Source: Variovorax sp. J22G73
GTDB lineage: Bacteria; Pseudomonadota; Gammaproteobacteria; Burkholderiales; Burkholderiaceae_C
DNA length: 64,000 bases
Direction of reading: 5' to 3'
Assembly: GCF_030317035.1 (NCBI RefSeq)
Contig: NZ_JASZYK010000003.1
Location: 62,001-126,000 of the forward strand
Under the pieces are notes generated by a model. The model saw only the letters and a program-made list of their open reading frames with translations, searched no databases and was not told the DNA's origin. Positions 18,758 to 26,480 of the stretch are shown piece after piece. A program made the position numbers and the translations under genes. Position 1 is the stretch's first letter. Each line of letters starts with the position of its first letter.

Positions 18758-19566
18758 GCCGATGCTCCGACCAGCGCCAGCACGCGCAGCGGGCTCCCGC
18801 TGCCCTTCTCGATCTTCAATGGCGGGCAGATCAGCACCGCCCCCGCGGGCGGCAGCAGGTCGAGGTTGCTCAGGCACTGCAACCCATAGCGCCCCGCCCC
18901 GTGCATGTAGTAGTGGCACGGGTACGGCGGCCGCAGGTGGTAGCCCTGCCCCGCGTCCGTCCCGATGGCCTCCGAGCCGAAGCCCAGCACGTCGCGCTGC
19001 TCCACCAGGAAGCGCACGGCCGCGGTGCTCGGCCCTGGCGTGTGCTGGCCGGTCTCGTCGAAGTTCTGGTACGCCTCGGGGTCGGTGCGCTTGGACCAGT
19101 CGGTGCGCATCAGCACCCACGCGCCCTTCGGGATGCGGCCATGCGCGGCCTCGTAGGCCTCGATGTCTTCCAGCGTCAGCAGGTAGTCGGGGTCGTCCTT
19201 CACCTGCGGCGAACAATCGATCACGCAGGCCGGCGCGACGAAGTTCTGCACGGGAATGGTGTCCACCGAGTTGTTCGGCAGGTCGCGCCCGGAGATCCAG
19301 TGGATGGGCGCGTCGAAGTGCGTGCCGGTGTGCTCGCCGCACGAGAAGTTGTTCCAGTACCAGCCCGGTCCGCGCTCGTCGTATTTCGACACCTCCTCGA
19401 TGCGGAAGGGCCAGCACTGGCCCATTTCAGGCGGCAGCGCGATCTGCGGGAACTCGGGCGTGAGGGTCTGCGTGAGGTCGATCACGCGGATGCGGCCGGT
19501 GGCCATCGCGCTCACCAGGCCGCCGAGAACTGCGGCGGCGGACATCGGTTCGGTGGTAGTCGTCAT
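18754..19566 (-). CDS. Cyclase-family amidohydrolase (isatin hydrolase/KynB-like)
   Basis: A 270-residue member of the metal-dependent cyclase family (Pfam Cyclase), marked by HTGTHFDAPIHW, which fits HxGTHxDxPxH. The histidines and aspartate bind manganese or zinc. The family includes kynurenine formamidase and isatin hydrolase, which opens the lactam of isatin to give isatinate. No signal peptide is seen, so it acts in the cytoplasm. Placed between the SDR gene (4-base overlap) and the DUF35-SDR gene (15-base gap). With an IOR-type oxidoreductase in the same operon, an isatin hydrolase role is attractive. Bacterial KynB is usually nearer 210 residues. Confidence 0.85.
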   Translation of the reverse strand: MTTTTEPMSAAAVLGGLVSAMATGRIRVIDLTQTLTPEFPQIALPPEMGQCWPFRIEEVSKYDERGPGWYWNNFSCGEHTGTHFDAPIHWISGRDLPNNSVDTIPVQNFVAPACVIDCSPQVKDDPDYLLTLEDIEAYEAAHGRIPKGAWVLMRTDWSKRTDPEAYQNFDETGQHTPGPSTAAVRFLVEQRDVLGFGSEAIGTDAGQGYHLRPPYPCHYYMHGAGRYGLQCLSNLDLLPPAGAVLICPPLKIEKGSGSPLRVLALVGASA

Positions 19567-19581
19567 CGTGGGTTTCCTCTT

Positions 19582-20835
19582 TCAGCCGCCGGCCGCCAGT
19601 TCGCGCTCGAGCACCTTGGGGTTGTCGCGCCAGCGCTCCAGCCACTCCTGCGCCACGTCGCCGGGGTACACGTCTTCCACGCCGTCGCGCAGCGCCTTCA
19701 CGATGGCATTGGCCAGCGCGGTGGGCGCGAGCTTGGGCGGCGGCGTGTGCTGGTTCCATTCGTCGTCGATGGGCCCGGGGAACACGTTGATCACGCGAAT
19801 GCCGGCGGGCCGCATCTCGGCGCGCAGGCACTGCGCGAGCGAATGCGCCGCGGCCTTCGACGCGCTGAAGGTGCCGTGCGGCGGAAAGTTGCTCAGCGCG
19901 TAGATCGACAGCAGGTTCACCCACGCGGTCGCGCCGGTGGCGCCGTCGGCCGACCGGCCCTTCAGCGCCGGGCCGAACTCCTGCGCCAGGCGCAGCAGGC
20001 CGAAGTAGTTGATGTCCATCTCGGCCTTGGCCACGTCGGTGCCGCGCCGCGCGCCGATGCCGAAGGTGCGGTGCACCTCGGCGTTGTTGATCACGATGTC
20101 GACCTTGCCGCCGATGGAGCCGGCCAGCTCGGTCACCTGCCGGCCGTTGGTCAGGTCCAGCGGCACCAGCGTGACCTGCGGCAGCGCGGAGATGTCGTCC
20201 AGCCCCTCGCCCATCTTCTTCCACGGCTCGGCGTGGCCGACCCAGACGATGTCGGCGCCGGCCTTCACCAGCGCGCGCACGATGGCCTGGCCGGTCTCGG
20301 TCTTGCCGTCGGTCACCAGCGCCTTGCGGAACTTGGGGTCGCTGGTCATCTCGCGCAGCATCTTGTCGTCGGCCATGTGGGCACTCCCTTCATTCGGAAA
20401 ACCAATGAGAACGGCTTGTCCTGCGCGGTCGAGCCGGGCACCGACACGCACGCGCGAAGGCGCCTCGCCGACCTCGCCGTGCAGGTGCACCATGAGCGTG
20501 GGGCCGGCATCCAGGTGCACCAGGCCCAGCCGCCACGGCAGTCGCTCGCGAAAGAACAGGTCGTTGCTGTGGTGCAGCGTGGTGCTGCCCAGCAGCTCGC
20601 CCTCGCCGCCCTGCGCGCGCCAGCGCAGCGCGGCGGACAGGCACTTGTGGCACACCTCGCGCGGGGGGTACTGCACCGTGCCGCAGTCTTCGCAGGTCTG
20701 CAGCTCGAAGCGGCCCTCCGCGGCGGCGGCCGTGAGGCCCAGCGCCACGCGGCCGCGCGCGCCGGGCGGCAGGTTCATCTGCCGGGTGCGCAGCACCGGG
20801 TTCTTGCGCGGGGGGCGCATGAAAGGCATCGTCAT
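19582..20835 (-). CDS. DUF35 OB-fold/zinc-ribbon protein fused to a degenerate SDR
   Basis: One 417-residue frame. Residues 1 to about 145 are a DUF35 protein: rubredoxin-like zinc ribbon with C48, C51, C62, C65 (CEDC and CHKC) and an OB-fold. Residues about 154-417 are an SDR fold in which the motifs are altered: TDGKTETG for TGxxxGxG, NNAEV for NNAG, and FSASK where YxxxK is expected, so the catalytic tyrosine is phenylalanine. DUF35 proteins dock on thiolase-like enzymes. An internal ATG at 20376 is preceded by AGGGAG at proper distance and could start the SDR part separately. The start at 20835 overlaps the thiolase stop by 4 bases. Confidence 0.85.
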   Translation of the reverse strand: MTMPFMRPPRKNPVLRTRQMNLPPGARGRVALGLTAAAAEGRFELQTCEDCGTVQYPPREVCHKCLSAALRWRAQGGEGELLGSTTLHHSNDLFFRERLPWRLGLVHLDAGPTLMVHLHGEVGEAPSRVRVGARLDRAGQAVLIGFPNEGSAHMADDKMLREMTSDPKFRKALVTDGKTETGQAIVRALVKAGADIVWVGHAEPWKKMGEGLDDISALPQVTLVPLDLTNGRQVTELAGSIGGKVDIVINNAEVHRTFGIGARRGTDVAKAEMDINYFGLLRLAQEFGPALKGRSADGATGATAWVNLLSIYALSNFPPHGTFSASKAAAHSLAQCLRAEMRPAGIRVINVFPGPIDDEWNQHTPPPKLAPTALANAIVKALRDGVEDVYPGDVAQEWLERWRDNPKVLERELAAGG

Positions 20836-22004
20836 GCGGGTCTCCCGAGGATGACGGCGCCTGTGCACAGGCAGCGGTCGTAAGTGACCATGCCGAAGCC
20901 GGCGACCAGGCCCAGTTGCGCATCGGGCACTGAACGCGCGCCGGCTTCACCGGTCAACTGGCGAACGGCCTCGACCATGCCGAGAAAGCCACCCGCGGCG
21001 CCAGCCTGCCCGGCAGAGAGTTGCCCGCCGCTGGTGTTGTTCGGAAAGCTGCCGTCGAAGCACATGGTGTGCGACTGCACAAAGGCCGAGCCCTCGCCCT
21101 TCTCGCAGAAGCCCAGGTCCTCGAACTGCATCATCACGATGACGGGGTAGTCGTCGTAGGTCTGCACGAAGTCGAGCGCGGCGGGCTGCACGCCGGCCTG
21201 CGCATACAGGTCGTCGCGGTCCTTGCGCCAGCCGCCCTGCACCATCACCGGGTCTTCGGCGTAGGCGTTGTGCCGCTCGATGGCGCCGCGGATCACCACG
21301 TGCGCCAGGCCCAGGTCGCGCGCGCGCTCCTCGCTCATCACCAGGAAGGCATCGGCGCCGGCGCAGGGCATCACGCAGTCGAACAGGTGGATCGGGTCGG
21401 AAATGGGTCGCGCGGCCATGTACTCGTCGAGCGTGAGGCCCTTCTTGAACATCGCGTTCGGGTTGCCGAGCGCGTTGGTGCGCTGGTCCACGCAGATGCG
21501 GCCGAAGTCTTCGCGCTTCGCGCCGTAGGTGCGCATGTAGTTGGCGGTGATGAACGCGAAGATCGAGTTCGGCCCGCCCGAGCCGTACGGGTAGCTGGCA
21601 TCCCGCGCGAAGTTGCTGAAGCTGCCCAGCGTCTGGCGGAAGGAGTCGACGTGGTTGGTGTCGGCGCCCACGCAGGCGACGATGTCGGCATCGCCCGCCT
21701 GCACGGCGCGCGCGGCGCGGCGCAGGCACATCACGCCCGAGGCACCGCCGGTGGGCACGTGGTCGAGCCAGCGCGGCGACAGCCCCAGGTGCTGCGTGAC
21801 GCCCACGGCCGTGTCGGGCGCGAGCGAGAAGCTGCTGAGGCACAGGCCGTCGATCTGCTCCTTGGGCACGCCGCTGGCCTCGACCAGCGCCTGCACCGCC
21901 TGGCCGATGAACCAGTGCGCGGTGTGCGTGGAGTAGCGCACGTAGGGCACGGTCACGGGCACCGCGACCGCCACGCCCTCGTAGGAAAGCCGTTGCTTCG
22001 TCAT
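20832..22004 (-). CDS. Thiolase-like protein of the SCP-x/Ltp2 group
   Basis: A 390-residue thiolase fold. By eye, the residue equivalent to the nucleophilic cysteine is G87 (PTGGASG), and the GHP histidine is Q333 (SAGQAGAAGG). The C-terminal cysteine is kept (C380, CLCTGAVILG). Loss of the nucleophile excludes ordinary thiolysis and is typical of Ltp2-like proteins, which with a DUF35 partner perform retro-aldol cleavage of hydroxyacyl-CoA in steroid side-chain breakdown. The DUF35 gene is coupled by a 4-base overlap and the CoA ligase just upstream by another. I infer an acyl-CoA aldolase. Confidence 0.85.
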   Translation of the reverse strand: MTKQRLSYEGVAVAVPVTVPYVRYSTHTAHWFIGQAVQALVEASGVPKEQIDGLCLSSFSLAPDTAVGVTQHLGLSPRWLDHVPTGGASGVMCLRRAARAVQAGDADIVACVGADTNHVDSFRQTLGSFSNFARDASYPYGSGGPNSIFAFITANYMRTYGAKREDFGRICVDQRTNALGNPNAMFKKGLTLDEYMAARPISDPIHLFDCVMPCAGADAFLVMSEERARDLGLAHVVIRGAIERHNAYAEDPVMVQGGWRKDRDDLYAQAGVQPAALDFVQTYDDYPVIVMMQFEDLGFCEKGEGSAFVQSHTMCFDGSFPNNTSGGQLSAGQAGAAGGFLGMVEAVRQLTGEAGARSVPDAQLGLVAGFGMVTYDRCLCTGAVILGRPA

Positions 22005-23635
22005 GCGTGGCCCACCTGCCGCTTCTTCATGGCGCGGGTGTCGATGCAGTGGCCCTGGCCCGGCAGCGACTGCGCCATGTCGCGCAGCTGCCCGCGCTGG
22101 ATCTTCTGCGAAGGCGTGAGCGGCAGCGCATCGACAAAGGCCACGTAGCCCGGCGCCTTGTAGTACGCCAACTGCGCCAGCGCGTGCTCGACGATGCTGG
22201 CGGCAATCTGCTCGCGCTGCGAGGCGTCGGCGTCTTCGCGCACCACGATGCAGGCGAGCACCTCGTCGCCGCGCACCGCGTCGGGCGTGGCGGCCACGGC
22301 GGAGGCCTTCACCGCCGGGTGCTGGTTGAGCACGCTCTCCACCTCCACGGCCGAGATGTTCTCGCCGCTGCGGCGAATCACGTTCTTCTTGCGGTCGACG
22401 AAGAAGAAGTTGCCCTCGGCGTCGCGCCGCACCAGGTCGCCGGTGTGGAACCAGCCGTCGGCCCAGGCTTCGCGCGTGGCGTCCTCGTCTTTCAGGTAGC
22501 CGGAGAAGAAGTAGCGCCGCGGGTCGTCGCCCGAAGAACGCACCAGCAGTTCGCCCGGCGCATCGACACCCACCTCGCCGCCATCCTCGCCCACGAGGCG
22601 GATCTGCACGAAGTCTTCCTGCCGGCCGAAGCAGCTCGTGCCCACCAGGCGCGGTTCGCGGTTGGCCATGATGCAGGCGGCCGCGCCGGTCTCGGTCATG
22701 GCCCAGGCCTCGACCAGCGGAAAGCCGAAGCGCGCTTCGAAGGGCGCGTGGTTCTTGCGGTCCACGCCGGCGCCGAAGCCCCAGCGGATCGCGTGGTCGC
22801 GGTCGGCGGCCGAGGCGGGTGCCGACAGCAGCATGGCCGGCATCACGCCCAGGTAATGCACGATGGTCGCGCCGCTTTCCTTCGCGCTGGCCAGCCAGGT
22901 CTTCGGGTGGAAGCGGTCGAGCTGCACCAGGCAGCCGCCCGCCACCAGCACCACCATGGTGGAAAACGCCATGGCGTTCATGTGGTTGAGCGGCAGCGGC
23001 GTGATGACGCGCTCGGCATCGGGGCGAATGCTGCACACGCCGTCCAGCGCGGCGTACCACTCGCCCGCGCGCAGGAAGTAGGCGTTGCTCAGGATGCAGC
23101 CCTTGGGCCGGCCCGTGGTGCCCGAGGTGTAGAGCAGGCCGCATTCGGTGTCGACGCCCACGGGTTCATGCGCGCGCGGCGCGGGCGTTTTCGCCGGCGG
23201 TACCGCGTCGTCGGGGCCCATGGTCTCGAAGGCCACGCCGGCCTGCGCCGCCGCGGCGTGCAGGTCGGCGGCGCGGCCGGGCAAGGTCACGGCCAGGCCG
23301 ATCTCGCTGTGGCCGATCAGGTAGACCAGCTCGGCCGAGCGCATCTCGGCGTTGATGGGCACCACGCTCGCGCCCAGGGCGTTCAACGCGAGCCAGTGGA
23401 AGATGAACGCGGGCCGGTTCTCCAGCAGCAGGCCGACGCGGTGGCCGTGGCCGTAGCCCGCTTGCGCATAGGCCGCGCGCAAGCGCTCGATCTGCGTGGC
23501 GGCTTCGCCCCAGCGGATGGCGCCCGCCTCGATGCCGTAGGCCGCGGCGGTCACCGATTCGGTGAACAGGAATTCGGCCTGCGGCGTGCGCTGTGCGGTC
23601 GCCATGAAGACCTGGTGGACGGTGTCGTGTGCCAT
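22001..23635 (-). CDS. Acyl-CoA ligase, AMP-binding family (second of two)
   Basis: A 544-residue adenylate-forming ligase with [47 protein letters not shown] and the C-terminal lysine region LPLTPSQKIQRGQL. It is related to the ligase at 7189 but clearly diverged. Its stop overlaps the thiolase-like gene by 4 bases and the beta-subunit gene ends 8 bases away on the upstream side. That close coupling suggests it supplies the acyl-CoA that the thiolase-like/DUF35 pair cleaves. Confidence 0.9.
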   Translation of the reverse strand: MAHDTVHQVFMATAQRTPQAEFLFTESVTAAAYGIEAGAIRWGEAATQIERLRAAYAQAGYGHGHRVGLLLENRPAFIFHWLALNALGASVVPINAEMRSAELVYLIGHSEIGLAVTLPGRAADLHAAAAQAGVAFETMGPDDAVPPAKTPAPRAHEPVGVDTECGLLYTSGTTGRPKGCILSNAYFLRAGEWYAALDGVCSIRPDAERVITPLPLNHMNAMAFSTMVVLVAGGCLVQLDRFHPKTWLASAKESGATIVHYLGVMPAMLLSAPASAADRDHAIRWGFGAGVDRKNHAPFEARFGFPLVEAWAMTETGAAACIMANREPRLVGTSCFGRQEDFVQIRLVGEDGGEVGVDAPGELLVRSSGDDPRRYFFSGYLKDEDATREAWADGWFHTGDLVRRDAEGNFFFVDRKKNVIRRSGENISAVEVESVLNQHPAVKASAVAATPDAVRGDEVLACIVVREDADASQREQIAASIVEHALAQLAYYKAPGYVAFVDALPLTPSQKIQRGQLRDMAQSLPGQGHCIDTRAMKKRQVGHA

Positions 23636-23643
23636 CTCGTCCT

Positions 23644-24132
23644 TCAGATGAAGAGCTGCACGGCCGGCAGCGCCGCGTCGCAGTTGAGCAGGTTCACGCG
23701 CTTGAGCGTCATGCGCAAGGCGCCGTCCTGCACGGTGAGGTGGTGAAAGAAGGTGCCCACGTAGAACTGCAGCTCGTCGCCCTGCGACTCGGTGTAGTGG
23801 AACCCGGTGCGCACCACGAAGCGGCGGGCCTCGGCGTTGAACTGCTCGACCACCGGCACCTGCAGCAGGTGGTGGCAGCGGCTTTGCGGCTGTTGAGAGA
23901 ACGCGCGCGGGCTCTTCAGCCGCTCGATGCGCAGCTCGCGCAGCAGCTTGTCTTCGTACAGGTGCGAGGTGTGGTTGAGCCCGTCTTCCTGGTCGGGCAC
24001 CAGCGGAATCCAGTAGAACGCGTCATCGGTGAACAGCGCGTTCCATTCCTCATATCGACGTGTGTCGAGCAGGTGCGCCTCGTTCACCACGAAGTCGACC
24101 AGGTCCTGGCGAGCGATATCGGCGGTGGCCAT
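23644..24132 (-). CDS. Aromatic-ring hydroxylating dioxygenase beta subunit (pair 2)
   Basis: A 162-residue NTF2-fold subunit with HLLDTRRYEEWNALFTDDAF, LYEDKLLRELRIERLKSPRA and the ending LPAVQLFI. The start shares one base with the alpha-subunit stop (TGATG arrangement). It is about as long as its paralogue at 13692 and is obviously homologous to it. Confidence 0.9.
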   Translation of the reverse strand: MATADIARQDLVDFVVNEAHLLDTRRYEEWNALFTDDAFYWIPLVPDQEDGLNHTSHLYEDKLLRELRIERLKSPRAFSQQPQSRCHHLLQVPVVEQFNAEARRFVVRTGFHYTESQGDELQFYVGTFFHHLTVQDGALRMTLKRVNLLNCDAALPAVQLFI

Positions 24133-25445
24133 CACATCGTCTCCGTCATGCGCTGCACCCAGCTGCGGTACTGGTTGCGCATCGGCAGTTCGCTGGTACC
24201 GCCGGTGGTGATTTCCCCGCCCTTCAACTCCGACGGGTCGTAGTCGCGGTGCAGGCTCACCCACTCGTTGCCGCTGGCGTGCAAGCCGGCCTGCATCCCG
24301 CGATAAGCCTGCAGGTCGTCGTGCCCGACCACCGAAAAGGGCGAGTTGATCAGCCGGTTGTACATGGTGGTGCGCTGCAGCAGCTCGGGCGGTGCGCCCT
24401 TCAGGCGAAAGGTCCAGCTCTCGATCAGGGTCTTGTCCGCGGAGATGGGCTTGACCACGCGAATCGCCTGGATCGCGCCCTTGATCGTCAGGTTCGGGTA
24501 GTACACGGTGTTGTGCCGCGCCATGCCGAGGATCTGCGCCGTCTTCTCTTCGCCGTAGCGCGCCTTCATGGCGTCGTCGTACGCGGGAATCGCCTTGTAC
24601 TTGCTGTGGATGCTGAAGTGCACGCCCGTGAAGCTGTGGCCGTTGTCGTAGGTGCGGATGCCCATGTCCTCGAAGAACTTGTAGTCCGACATGAAGGGCA
24701 CGAACTGCTCCACGGCCATGGGCTTGGGTTCGTCTTCGGGCTTGTCGGCCCACATGCGCTTGGCGGTGCCGGCCGACGACTCGTGCGCCACCATCGGGTG
24801 CATGGTGTCGTTGAGGTTCTCCACGAACATCTTCCAGTTGCACTGGTGCATGAAGCGCAGGCAGCCGCCCGCGATTTCGAGCTCGCCTTCGGGCGAGCGG
24901 TCGGCCATGTTGTCGATGGAGCTCAGCGAGTCGCCGAAGTACGCGTCGAAGTCGGGTCCCGCGTCGTTGAGCTTCACGAAGATGAAGCCGCGGTGGCTGC
25001 GCACATGCTTCACGGTGGCCAGGCCCTTGCCCGATTCGCACTCGTGCAGCTGCGTGTGCTCGTAGCCCGTCTTCAGCGGAATGGCCAGCGGCGCGCCGTC
25101 GGTCTTGAAGGTCCAGGCGTGGTACGGGCAGCGAAAGAACTTGCCTGTGTTGCCGCACGGGCCGTTCACCAGGCGCGAGCCCTTGTGGGCGCAGCGGTTC
25201 ATCATCACGCGCACGCTGCCGTCGGTGTGGCGCACCACGATCAGCGGCTTGCCCGCGATCTCGTTGCTGATCCAGTCGCCGGGCCTGGGCAGCTGGCTCT
25301 CGTGGCCCACGTAGTTCCAGGTGTTGGCGAAGAAGTGTTCCTGCTCCAGCTCGAACAGTTCCTGGCTGGTGTACAGGTCGCGGTGCACGCGGTCGTGCTG
25401 CACCAGCGCGCGAACGGCATCGGGGTTGTCTCGGTACGAGGTCAC
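24132..25445 (-). CDS. Rieske oxygenase alpha subunit (pair 2)
   Basis: With a GTG start at 25445 the protein is 437 residues, the same as its paralogue. The first residues align (TSYRDNPD against TTYRNRPD) and AGGAG lies 10 bases upstream; the ATG at 25490 would extend into the reductase gene. Rieske ligands are C85, H87, C106, H109; mononuclear iron ligands D213, H216, H221 in NDTMHPMVAH. The adjacent reductase (19-base gap) is the natural electron donor. If the locus degrades indole-3-acetate, this pair is the best candidate for the first oxygenation. Confidence 0.92.
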   Translation of the reverse strand: MTSYRDNPDAVRALVQHDRVHRDLYTSQELFELEQEHFFANTWNYVGHESQLPRPGDWISNEIAGKPLIVVRHTDGSVRVMMNRCAHKGSRLVNGPCGNTGKFFRCPYHAWTFKTDGAPLAIPLKTGYEHTQLHECESGKGLATVKHVRSHRGFIFVKLNDAGPDFDAYFGDSLSSIDNMADRSPEGELEIAGGCLRFMHQCNWKMFVENLNDTMHPMVAHESSAGTAKRMWADKPEDEPKPMAVEQFVPFMSDYKFFEDMGIRTYDNGHSFTGVHFSIHSKYKAIPAYDDAMKARYGEEKTAQILGMARHNTVYYPNLTIKGAIQAIRVVKPISADKTLIESWTFRLKGAPPELLQRTTMYNRLINSPFSVVGHDDLQAYRGMQAGLHASGNEWVSLHRDYDPSELKGGEITTGGTSELPMRNQYRSWVQRMTETM

Positions 25446-25464
25446 GGTCTGGCGGCTCCTGGCT

Positions 25465-26457
25465 TCAGAGGTCGAGCACCAGGCGCGCACCCTTGGCGCG
25501 CGAGATGCAGATCTGCATCACGTTGCCCTCGGCCTTCTCGCGGGCGGTGAGCACGTAGTCGCGGTGGTCGATCTCGCCGTCGATCACCGGCACCGCGCAC
25601 ACGCCGCATTCGCCGCGCTTGCAGTCGAACATCGGGTCGCAGCCGTTGTCGATCAGGCAATCGAGGATGCTCTGCGCCGCGCCCACGGTGAAGCGCTGGC
25701 CCGACTGGGCGAGCTCGACCTCGAAGGGCTGATCGCCCGCTTCGGCGACGGGCTCGGTGAAGAGTTCGAAATGCACGCGGTCGTGTTCCCAGCCGCGGGC
25801 CTGGGTGCGTTCGAGCACCGCGTCGAGCATGACCTTGGGGCCGCACACGTAGAGGCGGTCGCCGTCGGGCACGTCGTCCAGCAGCGCATCGATGTCGAGT
25901 GGCGCGCCGGCCTCCGCGTCGGCGTGCACGCGCAGGTCGTCGCCCAGCAGCGCCTGCAGCTCGGGCAGGAAGGCCATCAGCTCGCGGCTGCGGCCGGCGT
26001 AGTGCATGCGCACCGGCGCCGCTTCGGCGCGGCGGCGCGCGGCCATCGTGGCGAGCGGCGTCACGCCGATGCCGCCGGCCACCAGCACCGAACCGCCGGG
26101 GCCGGTGTGCAGTGGAAAGTCGTTCTTCGGCGCCTCGATGGTGAGGGTGTCGCCCTCTTTCAGCTGCTCGTGCATGAAGCGCGAACCGCCGCGGCCCTCG
26201 GCCTCCTTGCGCACGGCGATCACATACTCGGTCGGCGCGTTGGTGGCGTTGCGCGCGGTCGCGAAGTTGATCAGCGAGTAGTGGCGCCAGTCGGTGGCGC
26301 CGCCGGGCAGCGACACCTGCACGCGAATGTGCGCGCCGGCCGCGAAGCCGGGCAACGGTCGGCCGTCTTCGGCGCGCAGGCGCAGCATACGGATCAGCGG
26401 GTTCAGTGGGCGTGCTTCGGCGACGCGAAGCTGGAGCGTGGCGGTGGGGGCGGTCAT
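25465..26457 (-). CDS. Oxygenase reductase, phthalate-dioxygenase-reductase type
   Basis: A 330-residue three-domain flavoprotein. Order: flavin domain (WRHYSLINF near residue 57), NAD domain (LVAGGIGVTPLATM, then YVCGPKVMLDAV), and a C-terminal plant-type 2Fe-2S ferredoxin with CKRGECGVC and a distant fourth cysteine (MQIC). This is the order of phthalate dioxygenase reductase. It passes electrons from NAD(P)H to a Rieske oxygenase. It is the only such reductase in the window, so it probably serves both oxygenase pairs. Confidence 0.92.
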   Translation of the reverse strand: MTAPTATLQLRVAEARPLNPLIRMLRLRAEDGRPLPGFAAGAHIRVQVSLPGGATDWRHYSLINFATARNATNAPTEYVIAVRKEAEGRGGSRFMHEQLKEGDTLTIEAPKNDFPLHTGPGGSVLVAGGIGVTPLATMAARRRAEAAPVRMHYAGRSRELMAFLPELQALLGDDLRVHADAEAGAPLDIDALLDDVPDGDRLYVCGPKVMLDAVLERTQARGWEHDRVHFELFTEPVAEAGDQPFEVELAQSGQRFTVGAAQSILDCLIDNGCDPMFDCKRGECGVCAVPVIDGEIDHRDYVLTAREKAEGNVMQICISRAKGARLVLDL

Positions 26458-26480
26458 CGTGCGTCCGTTGTCTCTTCTCT

